DNA of 8,058 nucleotides from Bacteroidia bacterium (GTDB taxonomy: Bacteria; Bacteroidota; Bacteroidia; Bacteroidales; UBA12481), in contig JAPLDV010000482.1 in assembly GCA_026391235.1 (NCBI GenBank), positions 1 through 8,058 on the forward strand. The letters are read 5' to 3'. Under the pieces are notes generated by a model, which saw only the letters and a program-made list of their open reading frames with translations, did no database searches and had not been told where the DNA came from. Positions 1 to 4,071 of the stretch are shown here, one piece after another. The translations under genes were made by a program, and so were the position numbers. How positions within the stretch are numbered: the first letter of the stretch is position 1; each line of letters opens with the position of its first letter.

Positions 1-142
1 TGCAGAAATCCAGGTCCTCGCTTTTCCGGTGGTTGATCTGTACGGCAAGGGCAGTGCCCCCGATCAGCGTGTAGTCCTTGATGCAGGGTAGTTTTGATAT
101 TGCACTGAAAACAGGTTCCGTGTGGTCCGCCAGTCCTTTCAT
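1..142 (-). CDS. AbiEii/AbiGii-type nucleotidyltransferase, N-terminal fragment (runs off the left edge)
   Basis: Only the first 47 codons are present and the gene continues beyond position 1. They contain a Gly-Gly-Thr at residues 28-30, followed by Ala-Leu-Ala, His38-Arg39, Ser41 and an Asp43-x-Asp45 pair. This is the GG(S/T)...DxD metal-binding pattern of DNA polymerase beta-like nucleotidyltransferases, and the HRxSxDLDF wording is typical of the AbiEii/AbiGii family. Members act in the cytoplasm as toxins of abortive-infection or type IV toxin-antitoxin systems by transferring nucleotides, in studied cases onto tRNA. The ATG at 142-140 overlaps the stop of the upstream gene as ATGA, a classic translational-coupling junction, so the two genes should be made together. 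The family call rests on a short fragment; the pairing with the upstream gene strengthens it. Confidence 0.8.
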   Translation of the reverse strand, partial: MKGLADHTEPVFSAISKLPCIKDYTLIGGTALAVQINHRKSEDLDFC

Positions 143-663
143 CGGAATTGTTTTAAACGTTTATTCACCTGGTCCCGGATGTACCGGTCGGGATCCTTGA
201 TGCCGAACAGCAGGAATGCATACAGCCGGTTCTGTGCGTGATACATCGGTTCCTGGCAGAGAATCCGCTCAATCCAGACCTTCTTGATCTTTTTCTTTTC
301 GAACAGGCCGAAGAGGGTCCTGATCTCATCCATGTCGAGGTACAGCAGTACCTTTTCGATGAGCACCTCATCGGGGATATCCAGGTTGGACGGCAGATCG
401 TAGGACCAGAATACATTCAGCTTCAGGAGCTTCTTCTCCAGGTTCAGACGGGCCCTTTCCAGACCGCGGTTCTCCTCCCATTGCATCTCCCGGGCGATTC
501 GAAAACCGCAGGCCTGCAGTATTTTAATCCGTGTTTCCAACTCCAGCCGATCCTCCAGAAAGCGTTTCTTCCAGGCCCTGGCGGTTCCCTCCGGGATGCC
601 GGTATTCCGGTACCATCCGCGTTTGCTGAAAAGCCTCTGCAACGATTGATCGGTTGTCATCAT
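139..663 (-). CDS. HTH plus DUF6922-like protein, putative antitoxin or regulator of the AbiEii-type partner
   Basis: The product is a 174-residue soluble protein. Residues about 5-60 look like a helix-turn-helix segment (Thr21-Gly-Ile, Thr27-Ala-Arg, then a Leu-Glu-Thr-Arg-Ile-Lys-Ile-Leu stretch ending in Gly53-Phe). Residues about 84-150 (Phe85-Trp-Ser-Tyr-Asp, then an acidic-to-basic helical run) resemble the DUF6922 domain found in Bacteroidota proteins encoded just before AbiEii-like nucleotidyltransferases. The first of two tandem ATGs (663-661) was chosen. An upstream in-frame TTG at 678-676 would place the start inside the -7 box, so it is unlikely. With the box at 675-667, the transcript may start at or very near the ATG, giving a leaderless mRNA. 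The stop overlaps the next start by 4 nt. The antitoxin role is inferred from gene order, and this is not the classical AbiEi winged-helix type. Confidence 0.75.
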   Translation of the reverse strand: MMTTDQSLQRLFSKRGWYRNTGIPEGTARAWKKRFLEDRLELETRIKILQACGFRIAREMQWEENRGLERARLNLEKKLLKLNVFWSYDLPSNLDIPDEVLIEKVLLYLDMDEIRTLFGLFEKKKIKKVWIERILCQEPMYHAQNRLYAFLLFGIKDPDRYIRDQVNKRLKQFR

Positions 664-666
664 AAC

Positions 667-700
667 GCAAATATACAATTATCGTTGCACTAATTCAACG
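667..700 (-). promoter_or_regulatory. Promoter and candidate operator of the AbiEii-type operon
   Basis: On the minus strand TATATTTGC (675-667) is an exact match to the Bacteroidota -7 box TAnnTTTG. Immediately upstream, CGTTG (683-687) and CAACG (696-700) form an inverted repeat with an 8-nt spacer, lying between the -7 and -33 positions. That is a sensible place for autoregulation by the HTH protein encoded just downstream. The box is seen directly; the operator role is inference. Confidence 0.55.
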
Positions 701-826
701 TAAATAGAATTTTGTGTAATAATTGCGATTGCTCATCACCGCAAAGCCGGGTGTCGGCGGCGCCGGTTGTACCTGCTTCAGGGAAGGCTACACCCCTTTC
801 TCCGGCACCTCAACACCCACAAGGGT

Positions 827-877
827 TTTGGATATAGATTTTTTTCTTATCTTTGCAAACCCTGTCCCGAAAGGGAC
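827..877 (+). promoter_or_regulatory. Promoter and leader hairpin of repeat copy 1
   Basis: TTTG (827-830) and TATCTTTG (848-855) resemble the Bacteroidota -33 and -7 elements, with a 17-nt gap. Downstream, GTCCC (864-868), loop GAAA and GGGAC (873-877) form a perfect 5-bp tetraloop hairpin in the leader before the tRNA segment at 885. The same arrangement occurs in copy 2 with a different hairpin sequence. Confidence 0.6.
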
Positions 878-884
878 GTGGAAA

Positions 885-924
885 GGGCCCATAGCTCAGC
901 TGGTCAGAGCATCTGACTCATAAT
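885..924 (+). pseudogene. Truncated tRNA with CAT anticodon (Met or Ile2), 5' half only, copy 1
   Basis: The segment holds a 5' acceptor strand GGGCCCA (885-891), TA, a D stem GCTC/GAGC (894-897 and 907-910) with a nine-base D loop, position-26 A, the 5' anticodon strand (912-916) and the loop CTCATAA (917-923) with anticodon CAT at 919-921. After 924 the expected 3' anticodon strand, T arm and TGGGCCC acceptor strand are missing. The body resembles elongator tRNA-Met; a lysidine-type tRNA-Ile2 cannot be excluded, while an initiator is unlikely because of the 5' GGG. It cannot fold as a tRNA. The promoter upstream is intact, so it may still be transcribed. Confidence 0.75.
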
Positions 925-951
925 TGGTCAAAACACCCTCCTTTTAGCTCA

Positions 952-1000
952 TAAAACCCTCAATATAAAGTTATTACTATAATATTTGTCCGGGGGTTAC
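952..1000 (+). repeat. Conserved hairpin block of the repeat, copy 1
   Basis: This 49-nt block is 47/49 identical to 3699-3747. AACCCTC (955-961) can pair with GGGGGTT (992-998), with one G-T wobble, and AATAT (962-966) with ATATT (982-986). The two differences from copy 2 (979 and 981) break inner A-T pairs here, so the inner stem is weaker in this copy. It could be a processing, termination or recombination signal; nothing in the sequence decides which. Confidence 0.6.
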
Positions 1001-1049
1001 TTTGGAATATCATCCTTTTATGGAGAATTCATGCTTAGAATCGTGCCCA

Positions 1050-1391
1050 CTATTCCTTTTCAATTACTTCTTGTAATTGCTGATACAGTTCGGGAATTTT
1101 GTTTCGTATCACGTCCCAGACAATTGAATAATTAATCCCCATGTAATCATGAATCAGCCTGTCCCTCATACCTGCCATGTTCTTCCAGTTGACGGTATTC
1201 CACTTGATTTTAAAATCAGCAGGTATTTTCTTTGTAGCTTCTCCAATAATCTCAAGACTCCTGATCACTGCTCTTTTCAAAATTTCATCCTGGATTAATT
1301 TATCTTTTGAAAAATCATTCCCGGACACGGATAAAATGAACAGACACTCATCTCTAATGTGTTTTAAATACTCTATTGGCTCTTTAGACAT
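1050..1391 (-). CDS. hepT: HEPN-domain RNase toxin HepT (DUF86 family)
   Basis: This 113-residue protein has the normal length and helical make-up of HepT/DUF86 toxins. It carries the catalytic RX4HXY motif as Arg76, His81 and Tyr83, followed by the usual Gly85-Ile-Asn. Family knowledge: HepT is a metal-independent cytoplasmic RNase of the HEPN superfamily that forms a complex with MntA, which neutralises it by adding AMP to the tyrosine of this motif. The start at 1391 overlaps the end of mntA by 8 nt, so the pair is co-transcribed and translationally coupled from the promoter upstream of mntA. All key residues are intact, so the toxin is predicted functional. The gene ends only about 14 nt from the right end of repeat copy 1, which places it at the border of the bracketed cargo. 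Confidence 0.93.
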   Translation of the reverse strand: MSKEPIEYLKHIRDECLFILSVSGNDFSKDKLIQDEILKRAVIRSLEIIGEATKKIPADFKIKWNTVNWKNMAGMRDRLIHDYMGINYSIVWDVIRNKIPELYQQLQEVIEKE

Positions 1392-1680
1392 ACAACACTT
1401 CCTTTAATATTTTCGGGCCGATATACGGGCTTAAACCATTTTTTGTAACTATTTCAACTTTCTCGTTTTTGAATAGTTTTTCGAATAAATCATAGGCAGC
1501 CATATAATTATCATAGTTTTCCTTATCTGGCTCAAAATCAATTAAAATATCAATATCACTCTTAGCAGACTGCTCGCCCCGGACGTATGACCCGAACAAT
1601 CCAATATGTTGAATGCCATATTTTGAAAACTCCGGTTTAAAGGTTTTCAAAGTGTTTAGTATGTATTCTTTTGTCGTCAT
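1384..1680 (-). CDS. mntA: Minimal nucleotidyltransferase antitoxin MntA
   Basis: This 98-residue protein is a minimal DNA polymerase beta-like nucleotidyltransferase. The signature GSX10DXD is intact: Gly30-Ser31, then Asp42 and Asp44, with the third acidic position probably Glu76 in the Lys-Val-Glu-Ile-Val strand. Family knowledge: MntA is the antitoxin of HEPN/MNT modules and transfers AMP from ATP onto the tyrosine of HepT's RX4HXY motif. It is first in the two-gene operon and overlaps hepT by 8 nt. The ATG at 1680-1678 is the only start that follows the -7 box and palindrome upstream. The same motif occurs in other small orphan nucleotidyltransferases, but the coupled HEPN partner makes this assignment firm. 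Confidence 0.93.
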   Translation of the reverse strand: MTTKEYILNTLKTFKPEFSKYGIQHIGLFGSYVRGEQSAKSDIDILIDFEPDKENYDNYMAAYDLFEKLFKNEKVEIVTKNGLSPYIGPKILKEVLYV

Positions 1681-1682
1681 TT

Positions 1683-1718
1683 CATAAACATCAAAGATAC
1701 AAATCTTTAGTGTTTATG
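1683..1718 (-). promoter_or_regulatory. mntA-hepT promoter inside a 36-bp imperfect palindrome
   Basis: On the minus strand TATCTTTG (1699-1692) matches the -7 consensus TAnnTTTG and lies 11 nt before the mntA ATG. It is embedded in a palindrome: CATAAACA (1683-1690) and AAAGAT (1693-1698) mirror ATCTTT (1703-1708) and TGTTTATG (1711-1718). Fourteen of 16 arm positions are complementary around a 4-nt centre; only the TC/AG pair is mismatched. This is the layout of an autoregulatory operator for a toxin-antitoxin operon. An mRNA hairpin would need transcription to begin upstream of it. The binding partner is unknown. Confidence 0.65.
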
Positions 1719-1839
1719 TTCGAATTACATCCCAACTTTTCGTCTTAATGGAATCTGGCAGGGTTAGTAAATTAACAATTTCGATGCTATTGCACTCCAG
1801 AATTAATTCAGCATGTGTTGATTGGTTGAACTGAAGAAC

Positions 1840-2751
1840 CTATCCCGCCTTCATAAACTCACCAAACCGTTCGTTTAGCCGGTCACGATCCGGGTGCTCG
1901 TTTGGATTTCGAGGCAGGAAAATATGCGATTTGTCAAGCGATTGAATGCCGTATTTAAGCATGGGGCCATCAATTTCAGCGAGGATATCTTCACGGATGC
2001 GAACAATAAAATCAGGACTGATCCCAATGATGTTTTTATCGAATGCAGCATGGTGGATTTTGCAAAGTGATAACCCATTCGGTACAATCGGTAGACCTTC
2101 ATCATTGGAATCAGCAATAATATGTGCCGCATCGAGGAGCTCGGTATGTCTCAATTTACATAGCGTGCATTGAGATTGGTAAGCCCTCAAAACTCGCTCC
2201 CGGAATAATCGCTGGTGCAAGCGGACTTTAACCTGTCTGGTAAGAAATAAACGGCGAGCCTGATCAAGATCATCGGTTGCTAAAACCTCGTTCATGTTGT
2301 ATTGCAGGTTTGGTTTGACGAGTGCCATCTCTTCCACAGCAACCGAGAAACAAAGTTGGGCAGGATGATCCTGGATAATGAATACCGGCCAGGCAGCAAG
2401 GTATTTTCCAGGAACAATGCTCCTGAGGTAAATCAATGGGACCTGGTTTTCCATGGCTTTCCGAAGTCCAACATTATCCCGGTGATTGATGTCGATTCCA
2501 CGGTAGCTGTACCGTAACAATCCATTTTCATCAAAGGAATCCGTATAGGGACCATCTGAAACCGTCGTTATGGATAGCGGCAACTCCATTTCTGCCGGTT
2601 TCCAAATACCCTGTGGACCTTGTAAAGAAATATGCTGATTGTAATAAATGAAACCGTCTTCCAAGACTTTTCGTGGGATAACATCCTCATACAAATCTGA
2701 CTGGCTCTTGATCCAGTTGAAAGCAGCGATTCTATGAGCATTTTGGGACAT
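1840..2751 (-). CDS. HNH endonuclease of the predicted restriction-endonuclease type
   Basis: The product is a 303-residue cytoplasmic protein. Residues about 5-145 form the N-terminal domain usual in this family, with the landmarks Gly45-Pro-Gln-Gly-Ile-Trp-Lys-Pro, Pro58-Leu-Ser-Ile-Thr-Thr and a Tyr-Arg-Gly...Asn-His-Arg-Asp-Asn-Val-Gly run near 83-95. The C-terminal HNH module has Cys195-x2-Cys198, Ala-His210, Pro-Asn225-Gly, Cys230 and His233-His234...Asp238, so metal-binding and catalytic positions appear intact. Family knowledge: such proteins are treated as predicted restriction nucleases (COG3440-like) that cut DNA. The start at 2751 (Met-Ser-Gln) was preferred because the conserved N-terminal domain begins there; an in-frame ATG at 2829, 1 nt after the previous gene's stop, would add 26 basic residues without domain similarity. 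No methyltransferase is nearby, so it is either a solitary defence nuclease or acts on modified DNA (inference). Confidence 0.85.
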   Translation of the reverse strand: MSQNAHRIAAFNWIKSQSDLYEDVIPRKVLEDGFIYYNQHISLQGPQGIWKPAEMELPLSITTVSDGPYTDSFDENGLLRYSYRGIDINHRDNVGLRKAMENQVPLIYLRSIVPGKYLAAWPVFIIQDHPAQLCFSVAVEEMALVKPNLQYNMNEVLATDDLDQARRLFLTRQVKVRLHQRLFRERVLRAYQSQCTLCKLRHTELLDAAHIIADSNDEGLPIVPNGLSLCKIHHAAFDKNIIGISPDFIVRIREDILAEIDGPMLKYGIQSLDKSHIFLPRNPNEHPDRDRLNERFGEFMKAG

Positions 2752-2830
2752 GATGGAGAAAGTGCATAAAATGTGGAAAATCTTCCGTTTCTTCAAGGCC
2801 TGCCTTTGGGCGAATGGATACCAGCCCATT

Positions 2831-3283
2831 TTATTTCTCCGGAGCCACTATTACAGGAATGCCCGAACTCTGTGCGAAGACGATCTTCCATTGGCCATTG
2901 GACTTCCTGAAGACATTGGTGTAGCGTATCGGATTATAGGTTACCTTCTCTCCGGATTTCATCAATTCCTCCACTTTGCCCACCCAGGTATCTATGACGA
3001 AGTCTTTTGTAAGAATGATATAATCCTCTGTAATTGGGGTAATTTTGATACTTTCCCTGGCTTCGGCGTAGGTTGTCCAGCTTTCTTTAAAGGATTGATA
3101 ATCCAGCAATAATCTATCATAACACGAAACCATGTCAGGAGAAAAGCTTTTTATTGCCGTACCACCGTCCAGGGTTGCCCAGCCTGTCATTAACGGTTCA
3201 GCTGCTGCTTTTACTTCGCTCTTAATCTGATCTATTTCCTTCTGGGTCAGTAGCATTAGAGCGATTTTGGAAAATGTTTGCAT
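2831..3283 (-). CDS. NTF2/SnoaL-like (DUF4440-type) protein
   Basis: This 150-residue protein has the length and strand pattern of the NTF2-like cone fold. Its C-terminal stretch reads Tyr-Asn-Pro-Ile-Arg-Tyr-Thr-Asn-Val-Phe-Arg, then Gly-Gln-Trp-Lys-Ile-Val-Phe-Ala-Gln-Ser-Ser-Gly, the usual ending of SnoaL/DUF4440 proteins. The fold forms a cavity that binds or converts small molecules; no specific substrate or catalytic residue can be assigned. The first ATG (3283) gives a short hydrophobic N-terminus, too short to be a convincing signal peptide; an alternative start at Met10 (3256) would remove it. The HNH gene follows on the same strand after 79 nt (or 1 nt with its longer start), and no TAnnTTTG box is visible between them, so co-transcription is plausible. 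A functional link with the nuclease is not evident. Confidence 0.75.
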   Translation of the reverse strand: MQTFSKIALMLLTQKEIDQIKSEVKAAAEPLMTGWATLDGGTAIKSFSPDMVSCYDRLLLDYQSFKESWTTYAEARESIKITPITEDYIILTKDFVIDTWVGKVEELMKSGEKVTYNPIRYTNVFRKSNGQWKIVFAQSSGIPVIVAPEK

Positions 3284-3347
3284 TGCCTTTGGTTTGATTA
3301 AATGATTCAGATAACATATATCCCATTGCGATTATATAAAGTTAAGA

Positions 3348-3527
3348 TTATTCTATTGTATCAACCCCAAATAATCTCGACATTTTTGTCAAATCATTTT
3401 TGTCCTCCCAATTAGGTGTCAACTCCCAGCCATCTTTCGATGTCGTGCTTTTTTCTTGCCCATTGCTGTTTTGAGGCATCGATGGAACAGGGAAATTATG
3501 TCCAAATCCTACCCTTTTGATGGTGAG
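3348..3527 (-). pseudogene. 3' remnant of an unrecognised gene next to repeat copy 2
   Basis: A 59-codon open stretch lies between TAG (3530-3528) and TAA (3350-3348). Its composition is protein-like, including Val-Gly-Phe-Gly-His-Asn-Phe-Pro-Val-Pro and Asp-Gly-Trp-Glu-Leu-Thr-Pro-Asn-Trp-Glu-Asp-Lys. The only ATG (3479-3477) would give 43 residues, but the coding look extends upstream of it, which suggests the C-terminus of a longer protein whose 5' part was lost. The reading frame stops making sense close to the left end of repeat copy 2 (about 3541), so the break may coincide with the arrival of the repeat. I do not recognise the family. It could also be a chance open frame. Confidence 0.35.
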
Positions 3528-3572
3528 CTAGGAATCCTCTCCCCTCTCCTGCACATCAACCCCCGCAAGGGT

Positions 3573-3627
3573 TTTGGAAATTGAAATTTTTGTTATCTTT
3601 GCGCACCTCCCGGCCGGCAAGGTCGGG
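3573..3627 (+). promoter_or_regulatory. Promoter and leader hairpin of repeat copy 2
   Basis: TTTG (3573-3576) and TATCTTTG (3594-3601) are separated by 17 nt, as in copy 1. The leader hairpin is CCCGGCC (3609-3615), loop GGCAA, GGTCGGG (3621-3627), giving 7 bp with one wobble. It sits where copy 1 has its GTCCC/GGGAC hairpin but shares little sequence with it. The tRNA segment begins at 3632. Confidence 0.6.
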
Positions 3628-3631
3628 AAAA

Positions 3632-3671
3632 GGGCCCATAGCTCAGCTGGTCAGAGCATCTGGCTCATAAT
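3632..3671 (+). pseudogene. Truncated tRNA with CAT anticodon (Met or Ile2), 5' half only, copy 2
   Basis: It matches 885-924 except for G3663 instead of A916. Acceptor 5' strand, D arm and the anticodon loop with CAT (3666-3668) are present. The bases after 3671 cannot complete the anticodon stem, and there is no T arm or TGGGCCC acceptor strand at the expected distance. The breakpoint relative to the tRNA is the same as in copy 1. Confidence 0.75.
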
Positions 3672-3698
3672 CGTTGTAAGCAGCCCAATTTACCCTAC

Positions 3699-3747
3699 TA
3701 AAACCCTCAATATAAAGTTATTACTTTTATATTTGTCCGGGGGTTAC
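3699..3747 (+). repeat. Conserved hairpin block of the repeat, copy 2
   Basis: AACCCTC (3702-3708) pairs with GGGGGTT (3739-3745), with one wobble; AATATAAA (3709-3716) pairs perfectly with TTTATATT (3726-3733). The loop is GTTATTACT and the 3' side has a TGTCC bulge. The result is a two-part stem of 15 bp, the stronger of the two copies. Confidence 0.6.
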
Positions 3748-3766
3748 CTGGGATTACTTTCCTTTC

Positions 3767-3979
3767 ATGGAGAATTCCTGCCTGACATTCCCGATGGCCT
3801 CTATTTCTTTACCATTTCTGATGGTGGCGGGAATTCTTCTGACCATTAAAAATCAACTTTGGGCTGAATTTGTCAGAAAAAAAATGAAAAAATGGCTATT
3901 ACCGGGATCTGGCAATTTTACCGGATTTTATCCGAATAAGCAGATTAAGCCGGCCGTTGCTGGCCAACAAACTTGTTGA
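3767..3979 (+). CDS. Possible small membrane peptide starting at the repeat's conserved ATG
   Basis: This 70-codon frame starts at the ATG that closes repeat copy 2, exactly 20 nt after the hairpin block. Residues about 8-26 are hydrophobic and could span a membrane; residues 36-43 are strongly basic (Arg-Lys-Lys-Met-Lys-Lys). In copy 1 the equivalent ATG opens an 18-codon frame sharing only the first six residues (Met-Glu-Asn-Ser-Cys-Leu) and running antisense over the hepT end. No family is recognised, and the frame may be fortuitous. Apart from it, 3784-4071 holds no gene I can support; an imperfect -7 box, TACCTTTT (4020-4027), precedes the AraC gene. Confidence 0.25.
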   Translation: MENSCLTFPMASISLPFLMVAGILLTIKNQLWAEFVRKKMKKWLLPGSGNFTGFYPNKQIKPAVAGQQTC

Positions 3980-4071
3980 AAATCATGCTTGGTTATAATG
4001 AAACCATCTCTTAACTTTATACCTTTTAGTGTCCCGAGTTATTTGACGTTAAACCGTATACTCCAAAGGTT

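Larger units (their letters stand above)
793..1036 (+). repeat. tRNA-half-containing direct repeat, copy 1
   Basis: This is copy 1 of a roughly 240-nt repeat whose second copy is at about 3541-3783 in the same orientation. Shared parts in order are: a CCCCT-CTCC-GCAC-TCAAC lead-in; a CCC/GGG inverted pair at 815-825; a promoter (TTTTGG, then TATCTTTGC); a leader hairpin; the 5' half of a CAT-anticodon tRNA; a weakly conserved 27-nt slot; a 49-nt block 47/49 identical between copies; and a moderately conserved 19-nt stretch ending in ATGGAGAATTC. From tRNA start to that ATG both copies are exactly 135 nt. The left boundary near 793 is abrupt; the right one falls just before the hepT stop codon. 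It fills most of the gap between the AbiEii operon and hepT. Positions 701-792 show nothing recognisable. Confidence 0.8.
3541..3783 (+). repeat. tRNA-half-containing direct repeat, copy 2
   Basis: This is the second copy of the repeat at 793-1036, in direct orientation, with tRNA starts 2747 bp apart. It has the same order: lead-in, AACCC/GGGTT inverted pair (3559-3573), promoter, leader hairpin, tRNA 5' half (39/40 identical), 27-nt slot (13/27 identical), hairpin block (47/49 identical), and a 19-nt stretch (about 12/19) leading to ATGGAGAATTC. Upstream of about 3541 and downstream of about 3783 I see no further similarity between the copies. Conservation is patchy: the tRNA half and the hairpin block are held while linkers drift, as expected for a functional or repeatedly copied unit rather than a recent duplication. 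Confidence 0.8.

Noticed and set aside
238..693. 151-codon plus-strand frame opposite the HTH/DUF6922-like gene.
   Set aside because: It is antisense to a gene with recognisable domains, a matching promoter and a coupled partner.
723..923. 66-codon plus-strand frame ending in the tRNA segment.
   Set aside because: It is the familiar spurious translation across a tRNA 5' half (Ala-Gln-Leu-Val-Arg-Ala-Ser) and runs through the promoter.
885..961. Complete tRNA gene at copy 1 (and the equivalent at 3632-3708).
   Set aside because: The 5' half is excellent, but the 3' anticodon strand, T arm and acceptor strand are absent at the required distance in both copies.
952..1000. Integron attC site, because a hairpin lies at a cassette border.
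   Set aside because: The required GTTRRRY and RYYYAAC core sites are not present at the ends, and no integron integrase is seen.
1013..1053. Displaced 3' tRNA half after an insertion or intron (TTAGAATC and GTGCCCACTATT resemble a T loop and acceptor end).
   Set aside because: The bases around TTAGAAT do not form a T stem, the acceptor strand has mismatches, copy 2 lacks the feature, and about 115 nt is too short for a group I intron.
1714..1839. 41 open codons directly after and in frame with the HNH stop codon.
   Set aside because: It has no start of its own and overlaps the mntA palindrome. An open run this short is expected by chance, and the HNH protein already has its normal length.
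3574..3849. 91-codon plus-strand frame across repeat copy 2.
   Set aside because: It also translates the promoter, tRNA half and hairpin block in one frame; no coding character and no equivalent frame in copy 1.
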